From the NCBI RefSeq assembly GCF_003008695.1, contig NZ_PXZT01000012.1:1-64000 (forward strand): a stretch of DNA of 64,000 nt, given 5' to 3'. The DNA comes from Trichococcus alkaliphilus (lineage in GTDB: Bacteria; Bacillota; Bacilli; Lactobacillales; Aerococcaceae). The position numbers and the translations under genes were made by a program. The stretch's first letter is position 1. Every line of letters starts with the position of its first letter. This document shows positions 1 to 9,368 of the stretch, piece by piece. The notes beneath the pieces were generated by a model that did not search any database, was not told where the DNA came from, and saw nothing but the letters and a program-made list of their open reading frames with translations.

Positions 1-9
1 CTTGTTTTC

Positions 10-702
10 TTACTTCCGCCAACGATTCCTCCTTTCTAATTCCTGGAATTTTTTTGTTACATCAAGTTCCATTTGTAGCCGTTGGTTTTCGCGTTTTAAA
101 CGTGCTAATTCGTCTTGTAGTGATTCCTCGGGAGTCCGGCTGGGCATTGTTCCTTTTCTGCGCCCACGGCGGTCTTCCAACCCAGCTTCTCCTAATTCCT
201 CATATCTCTTTACCCATTGATAGATGTTTTGATAGGACACGTGGTGTTTTATAGCCATAGCACCATAATCTTTCCCATTTTCTAAACAGTCCAACACGAT
301 TTTTAAACGCTCATCTGCGGTTGTCATCCGACCTTTGCTCATAGTACTTCCTCCACTGGTTGTTTTGAAGTCTTTATGAGTATTATAATCCTTTAGCCAG
401 TTCTGCAGTGGCGTTTTGCTCCGCAAACCATATTTTTTGGCGATTTCAATCATACTGCCCAGGCCGTTCAGATAGTCCGTGACGGCTGCCAACTTTAACT
501 CCTTGGAGTAATGACTGTTCTTCTTTACCGATAAAAGGGCCGATGGACCGCCGTTTTCATAAAGTCTAATCCAATTGCGAATGGTCTCTTGAGATACTCC
601 AGCGTTCTGTGCTGCCCTTGATATACCGATTTCATTTCTCACATATTGCTCGACAATGTGGACTCTGTTTTCGACAGATAATTTCATAGCTCTTTTAGAC
701 AT
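10..702 (-). CDS. IS3-family transposase OrfA (IS150 group)
   Basis: A 230-residue DNA-binding subunit of an IS3-type transposase. The N-terminal half (about residues 8-60) has a helix-turn-helix with ISRAAQNAGVSQETIRNWIR; a second HTH follows at about 125-175 (GAMAIKHHVSYQNIYQWVKR). The C-terminus has a heptad leucine pattern (DELARLKRENQRLQMEL) that in this family mediates OrfA/OrfAB multimerisation. OrfA alone is non-catalytic; the active transposase is the OrfAB fusion made by -1 frameshifting at the A7 run at 49-55. The start at 702 has only a weak G-rich site upstream, and the ATG at 687 is an alternative. The reading frame is intact, so the copy may be active, but OrfB is outside the window. 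Confidence 0.8.
   Translation of the reverse strand: MSKRAMKLSVENRVHIVEQYVRNEIGISRAAQNAGVSQETIRNWIRLYENGGPSALLSVKKNSHYSKELKLAAVTDYLNGLGSMIEIAKKYGLRSKTPLQNWLKDYNTHKDFKTTSGGSTMSKGRMTTADERLKIVLDCLENGKDYGAMAIKHHVSYQNIYQWVKRYEELGEAGLEDRRGRRKGTMPSRTPEESLQDELARLKRENQRLQMELDVTKKFQELERRNRWRK
28..57 (-). promoter_or_regulatory. Programmed -1 frameshift site of OrfA/OrfB, with internal Shine-Dalgarno
   Basis: On the minus strand OrfA reads ACA AAA AAA TTC, giving an in-frame A_AAA_AAA slippery heptamer at 49-55. An AGGAGG lies just downstream at 28-33, and a TTG in the -1 frame follows it by six bases (LAEVRKQ...). The AGGAGG could stimulate frameshifting or start OrfB independently. Both arrangements are known for IS3 elements. 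Confidence 0.55.
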
Positions 703-784
703 AAAAAAACCCCCATATAAGACTTGAAATAATTCAATGTCCTATATAGAGGTAGCATATCACAAGGAGACAGCCCTTCTTTGA

Positions 785-2125
785 TTATGCCGTAATTTTT
801 TTCTCGTAGTATTTATAGCCGATGAAGCAAACCGCGAAGCAGAACAGGATGAAAATCGGCACATAAGTCGGATTGGACACGATGCCGCCGATCAGAATGA
901 TGGCAGAGCCCATGATCGCGAATACCGGGGTGATCGAACCGAAGAAAGAGCTGGTGATGACACCTTCTTTTTTCATGTTGATGACTTTCAGATAAAGGAT
1001 GACATAAGTCATATAACTGAAGACAATCGCGATTTCGCTGACATCTCCGCCACCCAGAATCCCGGATTTTTGGGTCAAATAGTGCAACAACATCCACACA
1101 AAGGATACCGCAAAGGCAATTTGTGCGGCTGCGGGGGACAGTTGGCTCTTTGGATCGATCTGTTTTACCTTAGCGCTGTTCGGCAGCATGTTTTTTTCTG
1201 CCAGTGCTTGCGGCAAACGCAGGATACCCATGATTACGCCGTTCGTTACGCCCAGGATAGCGATCAATACAAAGGAAAGAATGATGCTGCCGCCACGTTC
1301 TCCCAGCAAGGAAATGCCGATGGTTGTGGTGGCCTCATCGCCCACCGCCAAGATGTACTCGGAGCCGGCGATGGAGACCAAGCCGCTGAAATAGGTCAAA
1401 TAGATGGCCAGCACTACCAATGGTCCGATGGTCAATGCTAAAGGCATCGTCCGTTTGGGATTCTTTACTTCATGCGTGATGTTTGTCGCGATTGTCCAAC
1501 CATCGTAGGAGAAGGCCATCGGCGCCAGTGCAGCCAGCCAGCCCCAGCCTACGTTTGTGATCGGAACCGCCAATTCAGGAGGAACGATCGGAGCCGGTTG
1601 TTTCCAAAAAATCCCGACAATAGCGACGGCAATCAGCGGAATCAGCTTCATGATGGTGGCGAGGTTCTGGAAATAGCCGCCCAATCTGAGCGAAAAATAA
1701 TTCAATAAGAAGAAGAATGCCATGTAGCCCGTCCCGATCAGTGTCTGTGTTTCCAATGTGTTCGGCAAGCCCAACAGCATGCAGGTGTAGATGCCGGATA
1801 CCCAACTCACTACGACGATGATCGTCGGCAGGTAAACGAACAATTGGAACCAGCCGAACGCGCTCGCTGCTTTATCGGAGATGAATTCCTCGAAATAAGC
1901 GACGACGCCGCCGGTTCTTTCGGTCCGGTTAGCTAGTTGCGTCAAGGTGATGCTTCCGAAAATGATGCTGAATGCGCCGATACAGAAAACCAAAATCCCT
2001 AGTGCTACGTTTCCTCCGGTCGCTCCCAAAATGTCATCGGCTTTGAAAAAGATCCCTGATCCGACGCAGATGCCGACGATCATGGATACTGCAGTGAATA
2101 AGCCGTAATGTTTCTCTTCTTTCAT
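785..2125 (-). CDS. APC-superfamily amino acid permease (SteT-like)
   Basis: A 446-residue integral membrane protein of the amino acid-polyamine-organocation superfamily. The first helix has the family's unwound-helix signature (VGICVGSGIFFKADDI), and about 12 hydrophobic segments follow, matching the usual 440-470 residues. Likely an amino acid exchanger or importer of the serine/threonine exchanger type; the substrate cannot be told from sequence. I chose the ATG at 2125 because GGGAGG sits seven bases upstream; the open frame goes 24 codons further but through the leader hairpin. The upstream leader holds a terminator-like hairpin with a TATAAT before it (see 2153-2227), so expression may be attenuated. 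It lies downstream of the CDF transporter on the same strand, separated by that hairpin. Confidence 0.8.
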   Translation of the reverse strand: MKEEKHYGLFTAVSMIVGICVGSGIFFKADDILGATGGNVALGILVFCIGAFSIIFGSITLTQLANRTERTGGVVAYFEEFISDKAASAFGWFQLFVYLPTIIVVVSWVSGIYTCMLLGLPNTLETQTLIGTGYMAFFFLLNYFSLRLGGYFQNLATIMKLIPLIAVAIVGIFWKQPAPIVPPELAVPITNVGWGWLAALAPMAFSYDGWTIATNITHEVKNPKRTMPLALTIGPLVVLAIYLTYFSGLVSIAGSEYILAVGDEATTTIGISLLGERGGSIILSFVLIAILGVTNGVIMGILRLPQALAEKNMLPNSAKVKQIDPKSQLSPAAAQIAFAVSFVWMLLHYLTQKSGILGGGDVSEIAIVFSYMTYVILYLKVINMKKEGVITSSFFGSITPVFAIMGSAIILIGGIVSNPTYVPIFILFCFAVCFIGYKYYEKKITA

Positions 2126-2152
2126 AAATCCTCCCAATAGATGTATTTTTTC

Positions 2153-2227
2153 CAAAAAAAAAGACGGACAGATCTTGATGACAGCTACGTCCGCCAAAAT
2201 AATCTGTATAAATCCGTCTGCTATTAT
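2153..2227 (-). terminator. Terminator-like hairpin in the leader of the permease gene
   Basis: On the minus strand AGACGGA (from 2219) pairs with TCCGTCT followed by nine T residues at about 2161-2153; an inner CAGAT/ATCTG pair extends the stem, with a roughly 35-base loop. A TATAAT lies just before the hairpin (2222-2227). It may simply terminate the upstream CDF gene, or act as an attenuator for the permease if the TATAAT is a real -10; no good -35 is visible. Confidence 0.5.
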
Positions 2228-2265
2228 ACCATCAAAATGACGTCCGGCCTATAAATCTTATAACA

Positions 2266-3138
2266 TCAGTGCGTCAGAGGTTCTACGTGGACATCTGTTT
2301 CGAAAACATTGAATGCCGTACGCAAGCGCTCCTCGACCTCTTCCGTGATTTCGTGGCTGCGCAGCACTGTCAGCTCCGCTTCCAGCAGAATGGTCACATC
2401 AACATAGACATTTGCGCCGTAGCTGCGTGCAGCGATGGTCGTCACTTGCTGGACGTCAGGAATGTCGAGGATGGCTTGCCGGTATTCAGCCAAATAATTC
2501 GTTTCGAAACCATCGGACAGGGAGAAAGCACTCTCGCGGAAGATATCAATCGCGGTCTTGATGATGACGATACCCACTATGACAGCCATGACACCGTCCA
2601 ACCAGTACAGCCCGAAAATGGAGCCAAAAATGGCGATCGCTGCGGCAAAGCTGGTCAAGGCATCGCTCAGGTTGTCTTTGGCGGAAGCGGCCAAGCCAAT
2701 GCTGTTGATCCGGTTTGCAAGGCGGTTGTTGAATATGTAGACTCCTATCATGATGAATCCGGCAATCAAGGCGGTAACGCCGGACAGCACATCAGGGGTG
2801 GTGAACTCTCCGCCTGTTAGTTTCGAAAAGCTTGAGAAGAGCACCTGCAGGCCGACCAAAAGCATGATGAAGGAAGTCGAGAGGCTCGCTATCGTTTCCG
2901 CTTTCCAGTGGCCATAAGGATGATCTTCGTCAGCTGGACGGCGGGCGATCCGCAAGCCGATCATGACAGCGACGGTGGAAATGACATCCGTGAAATTGTT
3001 CAGTCCATCGGCACTCAGCGCGGCCGATCCGAAGGCATTCCCGATGAAGAGTTTTGCGAAAGAGAGAGTGACATAGGCAACCATGCTGAGTCGTGCGCCC
3101 TGTTCCGCCAATTTTAAGTCCTTATATCTTTCGTTCAT
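2266..3138 (-). CDS. Cation diffusion facilitator (CDF) family transporter
   Basis: A 290-residue CDF metal/proton antiporter. It has six predicted membrane segments, with the metal-site pattern SADGLNNFTD in helix II and the paired HPYGH after helix III, both typical of the SLC30/ZitB/MntE family; a cytoplasmic ferredoxin-like domain follows from about residue 205 to the end (VDVTILLE...HEITEEVEERL...DVHVEP). It probably exports Zn, Mn, Fe or Co; the motif alone does not decide which. The start at 3138 is chosen because GGAGCAGG precedes it; the in-frame ATG at 3153 has poor spacing. It is divergent from the amidase gene. Confidence 0.85.
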   Translation of the reverse strand: MNERYKDLKLAEQGARLSMVAYVTLSFAKLFIGNAFGSAALSADGLNNFTDVISTVAVMIGLRIARRPADEDHPYGHWKAETIASLSTSFIMLLVGLQVLFSSFSKLTGGEFTTPDVLSGVTALIAGFIMIGVYIFNNRLANRINSIGLAASAKDNLSDALTSFAAAIAIFGSIFGLYWLDGVMAVIVGIVIIKTAIDIFRESAFSLSDGFETNYLAEYRQAILDIPDVQQVTTIAARSYGANVYVDVTILLEAELTVLRSHEITEEVEERLRTAFNVFETDVHVEPLTH

Positions 3139-3184
3139 CGTGTCCTGCTCCATTTCCTATGAATTCTCATCTAATCCGTCTGTT

Positions 3185-3212
3185 TTTGCACATTTCCCAA
3201 AATTGGTACAAT
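3185..3212 (+). promoter_or_regulatory. Possible sigma-A promoter of the amidase gene
   Basis: TTTGCA and TACAAT separated by 16 bases lie between the divergent CDF and amidase genes, about 180 bp before the amidase start. A modest match to the housekeeping consensus. Confidence 0.35.
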
Positions 3213-3392
3213 AGAAGGATTCTACTATATTTCAGTTTGGTTGTCATTAAAAACGATTTAAAAACATTGTCGTCAGCCTGCTGAACAGTGACGGAACTAG
3301 GAATGGGAATGCCCGCAACCGGCAAATTGTTGCCTTTTTGGGGCCGGCAACCTACAATTGAAGAAAATGTGAAATTGAGAAGGAGGCTTTTT

Positions 3393-4847
3393 ATGGATCG
3401 CCAGAAAGATGCCCTGTACTTCACCGGACTTTTAAAAATGAAAAAGGTATCCCCGGAAGAATTGGTTGCGGATGCCTTCAAAAAGATAGAAGAAGAAAAT
3501 CCCCGCTGCAATGCTGTTGTGCATACGCGGATGGAAAAAGCGCTGCATGAAGCCAGGGCCAGGGATTTCAGGAACACCTTATTCGGCGGCGTGCCGATAC
3601 TGATCAAGGATCTGGGTCAGGACCTTGCCGGGGAGCCGTCGACATCAGGGTCGCGGTTGCTGAAGGATTATGTCGCTCCTCGCACCAGTCATTTTGTCGA
3701 AGCAATCGAGAAGGCCGGCTTCATCGTCATCGGTCAAACGAGCACACCCGAATTCGGGTTCAAGAACATCACGGATGCCGTTATCCATGGGCCAGCCAGA
3801 AACCCTTGCAATCGGGACTATTCTCCAGGAGGTTCCAGCGGTGGTGCGGCAGCGGCTGTCGCGTCGGAGATGGTGGCCATCGCCACCGCCAGCGATGGGG
3901 GCGGCTCAATCAGGATCCCGGCCTCCTTCACAGGCTTGGTGGGATTGAAACCGACAAGAGGAAGAACACCGGTAGGTCCGGGATCTTACCGCGGCTGGCA
4001 AGGCGCATCAATCAGCTTCGCCTTGACGAAGACGGTTAGGGATACGGCGATGATGCTGGACGCATTACAGACTGTCCAAGCGGCAGCGCCGTTCCAGACA
4101 CCATTATTTCCCGGTAGCCATTTCCAGGAACATCAATCCGGAAAACGGCGCAAGTTCCGGATCGCCTATTCATTGGAATCGCCGGTGAAATCCATCGTCA
4201 GCGCGGACGCAAAGCGGGCTGTACTCCAAACCGTGGCAGCGCTGGAAGAGTTGGGCTACGAGGTGGAAGAAAAAACGCCTAATATCGACGGCATCCGTTT
4301 GATGGAGGCCTACTATGCAATGAATGGAGCCGAAACGGATGCCATGCTGAGGGGGTTTGCCACGAAACTGGGGCGCCCATTGACGGCCGATGACATGGAA
4401 TTGGTTTCGTGGTCCCTCTATCAGTACGGGCGGACGATCTCCGGAGGCGACTACTCCTTGGCGTTGGGACTTTGGGACCAAGCTGCGGCCACGATGGATC
4501 AGTTCCATGGAACCTATGATCTGCTGCTACAACCGACCACAGCAGCGTGCGCTCCTCTGATCGATCATTCTTTCCAAAGCGAAGAACTGAAGGAGCGGAT
4601 GCGCAACGCGAATCTGCTGTCGGCAGCGGACAGGAAAGAGATCGTTTGGACCATGTTTGAAGAGAGTCTGGGTGTGACCCCGTTTACGCAGCAAGCGAAT
4701 TTGACGGGGCAGCCTGCCATCAGCCTGCCGGTGTACCGAACGGCTGCCGGATTGCCTTTTGGGGTGCAGTTCACGGCCCCAAAAGGGAAAGAAGCATGGC
4801 TGTTGGACATCGCCGCGGTGTTGGAAATGGAAGGGCTGTTCATATGA
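3393..4847 (+). CDS. Amidase (amidase-signature family)
   Basis: A 484-residue cytoplasmic amidase of the amidase-signature family, which hydrolyses carboxamide bonds with a Ser-cisSer-Lys triad. All three parts are visible: Lys in ILIKDLG, the cis-Ser in the glycine-rich GGSSGG, and the nucleophile in DGGGSIRIPAS. The length matches the family. It is not GatA, since no gatC or gatB is adjacent and the C-terminal part differs; the physiological amide is unknown. ATG 3393 is used because AGGAGG lies seven bases upstream; the open frame continues 35 codons upstream without a good site. It stands alone between the divergent CDF gene and kup. Confidence 0.85.
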   Translation: MDRQKDALYFTGLLKMKKVSPEELVADAFKKIEEENPRCNAVVHTRMEKALHEARARDFRNTLFGGVPILIKDLGQDLAGEPSTSGSRLLKDYVAPRTSHFVEAIEKAGFIVIGQTSTPEFGFKNITDAVIHGPARNPCNRDYSPGGSSGGAAAAVASEMVAIATASDGGGSIRIPASFTGLVGLKPTRGRTPVGPGSYRGWQGASISFALTKTVRDTAMMLDALQTVQAAAPFQTPLFPGSHFQEHQSGKRRKFRIAYSLESPVKSIVSADAKRAVLQTVAALEELGYEVEEKTPNIDGIRLMEAYYAMNGAETDAMLRGFATKLGRPLTADDMELVSWSLYQYGRTISGGDYSLALGLWDQAAATMDQFHGTYDLLLQPTTAACAPLIDHSFQSEELKERMRNANLLSAADRKEIVWTMFEESLGVTPFTQQANLTGQPAISLPVYRTAAGLPFGVQFTAPKGKEAWLLDIAAVLEMEGLFI

Positions 4848-4960
4848 TCGGGGACATTTTTTTCATCAATCCCAGACAGTAAGTCTTCAGTCGGATTTCC
4901 CGGATGGGAACGCTCTACAGCATGCCGATAAATTCTGCAAATTAATCTTTCTGCGGGCTC

Positions 4961-4988
4961 TTGACTGGCCCTTAAAAAAGACTATAAT
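4961..4988 (+). promoter_or_regulatory. Sigma-A promoter of kup
   Basis: TTGACT (4961-4966) and TATAAT (4983-4988) are separated by 16 bases, placing the transcript start about 45 bases before the kup start codon. The leader is too short for a c-di-AMP riboswitch. Confidence 0.75.
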
Positions 4989-5039
4989 TAGGTAGTTTTC
5001 AAATAGAAAAGATGTCTAGGATATTGGAGGAGAAATAGA

Positions 5040-7040
5040 TTGGAAATGCAGAAAGAAAAGCATCCGCAGATTCCCCTGAGCATGGCTGCGGTTGTTGTGG
5101 CATTGGGCGTCGTTTATGGGGATATCGGGACCTCACCGCTCTATGTCATGAAAGCTATTGTGGCCGGTAACGGCGGGCTTGCATCATTGTCGGATTCATT
5201 TATAATTGGTGCGCTGTCCTTGGTGGTGTGGACGGTCACGCTGCTGACCTCGATCAAGTATGTGCTGATCGCGATGCAGGCCGATAACCATGGAGAAGGC
5301 GGAATATTTTCGCTTTATACACTTGTGCATAAACGCGCAAAATGGCTGATTGTCCCGGCTATGGTGGGCGGTGCGGCTTTGTTGGCCGACGGTATTTTGA
5401 CCCCAGCCGTAACGGTCACGACGGCTGTCGAAGGGTTGCGCAGCATCCCGTTCTTCGAGGGGTTCCTAGGTGAGGGGCAAGGGAAAATACTGGCCATCAC
5501 GATGACGATCATCTCGGCCTTGTTCATGATCCAACGGCTCGGAACGAAAACGATAGGGAAAGCTTTTGGGCCTATCATGGCTTTTTGGTTTGCCTTTATC
5601 GGCGGATTGGGGCTATGGCAAGTGCTCAGCAATCCGACTGTACTGCTTGCATTCAATCCTATGCGCGGTATCGAACTGCTCCTGAGCGAACAGAACAATG
5701 CCGGATTTATGATTTTGGGCAGCATTTTCTTGGCTACGACCGGTGCGGAAGCCTTGTACTCGGATATGGGGCATGTCGGCAAGAAGAATATCTATGGCAG
5801 TTGGCCTTTTGTCAAAGCGGCTTTGTTGCTGAATTATTTCGGACAAGGGGCTTGGTTGATGCAGGCGAAATCGAACACAGCGCTTTACCATATCGAGGAC
5901 TTCAATCCATTTTTTGAAATGTTGCCGGGCAGTTTGCGATTTTTTGCGGTTCTGTTGAGTACCTTAGCCGCGATCATCGCTTCGCAAGCGCTCATTACCG
6001 GGTCCTATACGCTTGTTTCGGAGGCGATCAGCCTGAATCTGTTGCCGCATCTGAAGATCCAATACCCTTCCCAAACTAAGGGCCAAATGTACATCCCTTT
6101 GGTGAACAACATCCTTTGGTTGTCATGTATGGGGGTTGTCTTTTACTTCAAGACATCGATCCGGATGGAAGCTGCCTACGGTCTGGCGATCACCATCACC
6201 ATGCTGATGACGACGATGCTGATGTTTGAATTTCTGCGCATAAAGAATTTCAATATCATCGTTTCTCTGATCATGTTCGTGTTCTTCGGCACATTGGAGG
6301 CGACCTTCTTTATCTCCAGCGCAACCAAATTCTTCCATGGCGGCTATGTTGCGATCCTTATGGGCACCATTCTTTTCGCCATCATGTTCGTCTGGCATAA
6401 AGGGAGTAAGATTGAATCATTACAGCGATTGGAATACCCGATGACCGATTTCATAGGGCAGTTCAAAAAACTGAAGGAAGATGATTCGTTGCCTGTGTAT
6501 GCGAATAACCTGGTCTTCCTGACAAGCAATCAAAATGCGGGCTCGGTTGATCGCGACATTCTCTACTCTATATTGGATAAGCGGCCGAAGCGTGCGGACG
6601 TGTATTGGTTCATCAACGTAGCCGTCACCGATGAACCGTATACGCAGGAATACAAAGTGGAGGATTACGGCACAGACTTCTGCTTCAAAGTGCAGTTGCG
6701 TTTGGGTTTCAAGATTGAGCAACGGATCAATGTATACTTGCGCCAAATCATCCAGGAAATGATGGAAGAGGGAAGAATCAAACCCCAAAAGCAGACGTAC
6801 ACAATCTATCATGATAAAGAAATCGGCGACTTCTGCTTTGTGTTGGTCCGCAAGGCCATTTCGCCAGAAAGCGATCTTTCTGTTTTCAGCCGCTTCATCT
6901 TGAGTTTGAAATATAACATCAAGGCGTGGACAGGATCTCCCGCAAGATGGTTTGGGTTGGAAAACACAAACCTGGTCATTGAACAGGTTCCCCTGTTCCT
7001 GAAGGCAAGGGAGGCCAGCCGGCTTACCCGAGTGGATTAG
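5040..7040 (+). CDS. kup: Kup-family potassium uptake transporter
   Basis: A 666-residue KUP/HAK/KT potassium:proton symporter. The N-terminus has the family signature (GVVYGDIGTSPLYVMKAIV) and is followed by about 12 membrane helices up to residue 450 and a cytoplasmic C-terminal domain of about 200 residues, the region that in lactococcal KupA/KupB binds c-di-AMP. Full length for the family. The start is TTG at 5040, with GGAGGAG seven bases before it; the ATG two codons later is badly spaced. A strong promoter precedes it and an intrinsic terminator follows, so it is a single-gene unit. Role: low-affinity potassium supply and osmotic or turgor balance. Confidence 0.92.
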   Translation: MEMQKEKHPQIPLSMAAVVVALGVVYGDIGTSPLYVMKAIVAGNGGLASLSDSFIIGALSLVVWTVTLLTSIKYVLIAMQADNHGEGGIFSLYTLVHKRAKWLIVPAMVGGAALLADGILTPAVTVTTAVEGLRSIPFFEGFLGEGQGKILAITMTIISALFMIQRLGTKTIGKAFGPIMAFWFAFIGGLGLWQVLSNPTVLLAFNPMRGIELLLSEQNNAGFMILGSIFLATTGAEALYSDMGHVGKKNIYGSWPFVKAALLLNYFGQGAWLMQAKSNTALYHIEDFNPFFEMLPGSLRFFAVLLSTLAAIIASQALITGSYTLVSEAISLNLLPHLKIQYPSQTKGQMYIPLVNNILWLSCMGVVFYFKTSIRMEAAYGLAITITMLMTTMLMFEFLRIKNFNIIVSLIMFVFFGTLEATFFISSATKFFHGGYVAILMGTILFAIMFVWHKGSKIESLQRLEYPMTDFIGQFKKLKEDDSLPVYANNLVFLTSNQNAGSVDRDILYSILDKRPKRADVYWFINVAVTDEPYTQEYKVEDYGTDFCFKVQLRLGFKIEQRINVYLRQIIQEMMEEGRIKPQKQTYTIYHDKEIGDFCFVLVRKAISPESDLSVFSRFILSLKYNIKAWTGSPARWFGLENTNLVIEQVPLFLKAREASRLTRVD

Positions 7041-7074
7041 GATTATGGCGGGGAACGATAAATAATAACAGGCT

Positions 7075-7107
7075 GGAGGTCGGGACTTATGTTCCGGCCT
7101 CTTTTTA
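7075..7107 (+). terminator. Intrinsic terminator after kup
   Basis: GGAGGTCGGGAC / GTTCCGGCCTC stem with a four-base loop, followed by a T-rich tract. Confidence 0.85.
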
Positions 7108-7246
7108 TTGGAGTCTCTTGACTCACATTTTTTTTTAATATTTTTTTCATTAAAGGTCCCTTTTTTTATTTCCATGCGAGGAAATTGGCCTATCAAGGGG
7201 AGATGAAATGCCTTTCAAATGTTATTCTGACAAGGGTTTATGTATA

Positions 7247-7310
7247 TGTAAGGAAATGTCACAAACGATGTTAAGGTAGCATTGACTTGTATGAGAATTT
7301 GGAGTATTCT
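7247..7310 (+). promoter_or_regulatory. GlnR box and promoter of glnRA
   Basis: A perfect GlnR/TnrA box TGTAA-N7-TCACA lies at 7247-7263, followed by TTGACT (7282-7287), a 17-base spacer and TATTCT (7305-7310). The box lies just upstream of the -35, as in other Firmicute glnRA promoters that GlnR autorepresses when nitrogen is in excess. The 145-base leader to glnR contains a short direct repeat (ATTAATTGCT twice) of unknown meaning. The rest of the 7108-7456 gap shows no gene. Confidence 0.85.
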
Positions 7311-7456
7311 TGTTGTATTAAATCACTCAATTAATTGCTAGGAAATACGATTAATTGCTGAAAAGAATTACCTTTTTCTCAACAGGCGCTAACTCCTGAA
7401 GAAAAAGTATACATCTGTGGTTCACTCAACTCAGAAGCTTCGATGGAGGGGTTGGT

Positions 7457-7846
7457 ATGAAAGAAAAAGAGCTACGACGTTCGATGGCTGTTTTTACCAT
7501 CGGAACGGTCATGCAGCTGACGGATCTGACAGCAAGACAGATCCGCTATTACGAAGAGCAAGACCTCGTTCATCCTAAGCGGACAGACACCAATCGCCGA
7601 ATGTTTTCATTGAACGACGTCGATCGTTTGCTGGAAGTCAAAGACTATTTGGCTGAAGGGTTGAACATCACTGCAATCAAACGGATGTACAGTACCGAAA
7701 GACTGAAGAAGCAGCAAGAAGAGGAGCTTGAAAACAAGCACAAAAACTTGACAGACGAAGATGTCCGTCGCATCCTCTACAAAGAAATTCTTAACGCAAG
7801 TGGATTTAACCCTGGGGATTCAAGTAAACCTTGGGGAAGATTATAA
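7457..7846 (+). CDS. glnR: GlnR, MerR-family nitrogen regulator
   Basis: A 129-residue MerR-family repressor of nitrogen genes. The N-terminal winged HTH is plain ([20 protein letters not shown] ... [16 protein letters not shown]), followed by a short coiled region rich in Lys, Gln and Glu (about 78-100) and the C-terminal tail that in B. subtilis GlnR senses feedback-inhibited glutamine synthetase. ATG 7457 has GGAGGGG upstream. It is directly followed by glnA in the same operon. Perfect GlnR boxes occur in front of this operon and in front of the Amt-PII gene at 13714-13730, so both are probably its targets. Confidence 0.95.
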   Translation: MKEKELRRSMAVFTIGTVMQLTDLTARQIRYYEEQDLVHPKRTDTNRRMFSLNDVDRLLEVKDYLAEGLNITAIKRMYSTERLKKQQEEELENKHKNLTDEDVRRILYKEILNASGFNPGDSSKPWGRL

Positions 7847-7892
7847 AAAAACAAAAAAATACACAAAGCATAGTCAAGGAGAGGGAATACAA

Positions 7893-9227
7893 ATGCCAAA
7901 ATTTACTAGAGAAGAAATCATCGCATCAGCAAAGAATGATAACGTCCGTTACCTACGCTTAATGTTCACTGACATCTTAGGAACAATCAAAAACGTGGAA
8001 GTTCCTATCAGCCAGTTAGAAAAAGTATTAGACAACAAAATGATGTTCGACGGTTCTTCCATCGAAGGTTTTGTACGTATTGAAGAAAGTGATATGTACT
8101 TGTACCCAGATTTGGATACATGGTTAGTATTCCCATGGGGCACTGAACAAGGCAAAGTTGCACGTCTGATCTGTGATATCTACCAACCAAGCGGCGAACC
8201 ATTTGCTGGAGACCCACGCAGCAACTTGAAGCGCGCTCTTAAAGAAATGAAAGAATTAGGCTTCACTGAATTCAACTTAGGACCTGAACCTGAATTCTTC
8301 CTGTTCAAATTGGATGAAAAAGGCAACCCTACCCTTAACTTGAACGACCAAGGTGGATACTTCGACTTGGCTCCTACTGACTTAGGCGAAAACTGCCGTC
8401 GTGACATTGTTTTGGAATTAGAAGCTTTAGGTTTCGAAATCGAAGCAAGCCACCACGAAGTTGCACCGGGACAACACGAAATCGACTGGAAATATGCAAA
8501 TGCTGTTGAAGCTTGCGACAACATCCAAACGTTCAAACTGATCGTTAAGACTGTAGCCCGCAAACATGGCTTGCATGCAACATTCATGCCTAAACCAGTA
8601 TTCGGAATCAACGGTTCCGGAATGCACTTCAACATGTCTTTATTCAACGAAAACGGCAATGCTTTCTACGACAAAAACGATGATCGTCAATTAAGCGAAA
8701 CAGCTTACCAATTCATCGCTGGTCTGATCAAACACGCTCGCGGCTTTACAGCTGTCTGCAACCCAATCGTTAACTCTTACAAACGTTTGGTTCCTGGCTA
8801 TGAAGCGCCTGTATACATCGCATGGAGCGGAAGAAACCGTTCACCGCTGATCCGTATCCCAGAATCACGCGGCATGTCCACTCGTGTTGAATTACGTAGC
8901 GTTGATCCAGCTGCTAACCCATACTTGGCTTTAGCTACATTATTGGCTGCAGGTCTTGACGGCGTGAAGAACAAATTGGAAGCTCCAGCTCCAATCGACC
9001 GCAACATCTACCAAATGTCAGCTGAAGACCGTTACGAAAACGGAATTTTGGACTTGCCTACAACATTGCAAGAAGCTCTTGAAGAGTTATCTAAAAATCC
9101 ATTATTGGTTGGCGCATTAGGCGACCACATCAGCAACAACTTCATCGAATCAAAAGAAATCGAAGTAATGTCTTACATCCAACAAGTAACAGAGTGGGAA
9201 AGAGAACAATACTTGAACATGTACTAA
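7893..9227 (+). CDS. glnA: Glutamine synthetase, type I-alpha
   Basis: A 444-residue glutamine synthetase that makes glutamine from glutamate, ammonia and ATP, as a cytoplasmic dodecamer. Family landmarks: [10 protein letters not shown] near the N-terminus, the metal-binding [15 protein letters not shown], the ATP loop [18 protein letters not shown] and the glutamate-site [19 protein letters not shown]. It lacks the ~25-residue insertion and adenylylation site of I-beta enzymes, as expected for Firmicutes, where GlnR and feedback inhibition give control. ATG 7893 with AAGGAGAGGG. Codon use is that of a highly expressed gene, visibly more biased than neighbours. A terminator follows at once. 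Confidence 0.97.
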   Translation: MPKFTREEIIASAKNDNVRYLRLMFTDILGTIKNVEVPISQLEKVLDNKMMFDGSSIEGFVRIEESDMYLYPDLDTWLVFPWGTEQGKVARLICDIYQPSGEPFAGDPRSNLKRALKEMKELGFTEFNLGPEPEFFLFKLDEKGNPTLNLNDQGGYFDLAPTDLGENCRRDIVLELEALGFEIEASHHEVAPGQHEIDWKYANAVEACDNIQTFKLIVKTVARKHGLHATFMPKPVFGINGSGMHFNMSLFNENGNAFYDKNDDRQLSETAYQFIAGLIKHARGFTAVCNPIVNSYKRLVPGYEAPVYIAWSGRNRSPLIRIPESRGMSTRVELRSVDPAANPYLALATLLAAGLDGVKNKLEAPAPIDRNIYQMSAEDRYENGILDLPTTLQEALEELSKNPLLVGALGDHISNNFIESKEIEVMSYIQQVTEWEREQYLNMY

Positions 9228-9243
9228 GAGGACTAACGCAAAA

Positions 9244-9275
9244 GGCCGAGACAAATTTGTCTCGGTCTTTTGTCT
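9244..9275 (+). terminator. Intrinsic terminator after glnA
   Basis: Perfect hairpin CCGAGACAAATTTGTCTCGG followed by TCTTTTG, 16 bases after the glnA stop codon. Confidence 0.88.
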
Positions 9276-9368
9276 CGTTCAGAGAAGAATAAACGTGCTG
9301 TTGCTGTAAACTTCAGCCGAGAAAACGTATAATGGATATATGTAAAGTTTTTCAGAGGAGGGGTTACC

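Larger units (their letters stand above)
1..760 (-). mobile_element. IS3-family insertion sequence, clipped by window edge
   Basis: The first ~0.7 kb carries an OrfA with two helix-turn-helix parts and a C-terminal leucine zipper, followed by a slippery A7 heptamer, which is the layout of IS3-family (IS150-like) elements. OrfB with the DDE catalytic domain would lie left of the window and cannot be seen. The outer end lies somewhere between 703 and about 760, where two similar inverted pieces (CCCCCATATAAGAC and GTCCTATATAGAGG) occur, but I could not fix the terminal inverted repeat or a target duplication. The next gene ends only about 80 bp away. Confidence 0.7.

Noticed and set aside
4989-5039. 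c-di-AMP riboswitch before kup
   Set aside because: The leader from the promoter to the start codon is only about 45 bases.
7265-7290. Second GlnR box over the glnRA -35
   Set aside because: TGTTA-N8-TTGAC has wrong spacing and a mismatched right half.
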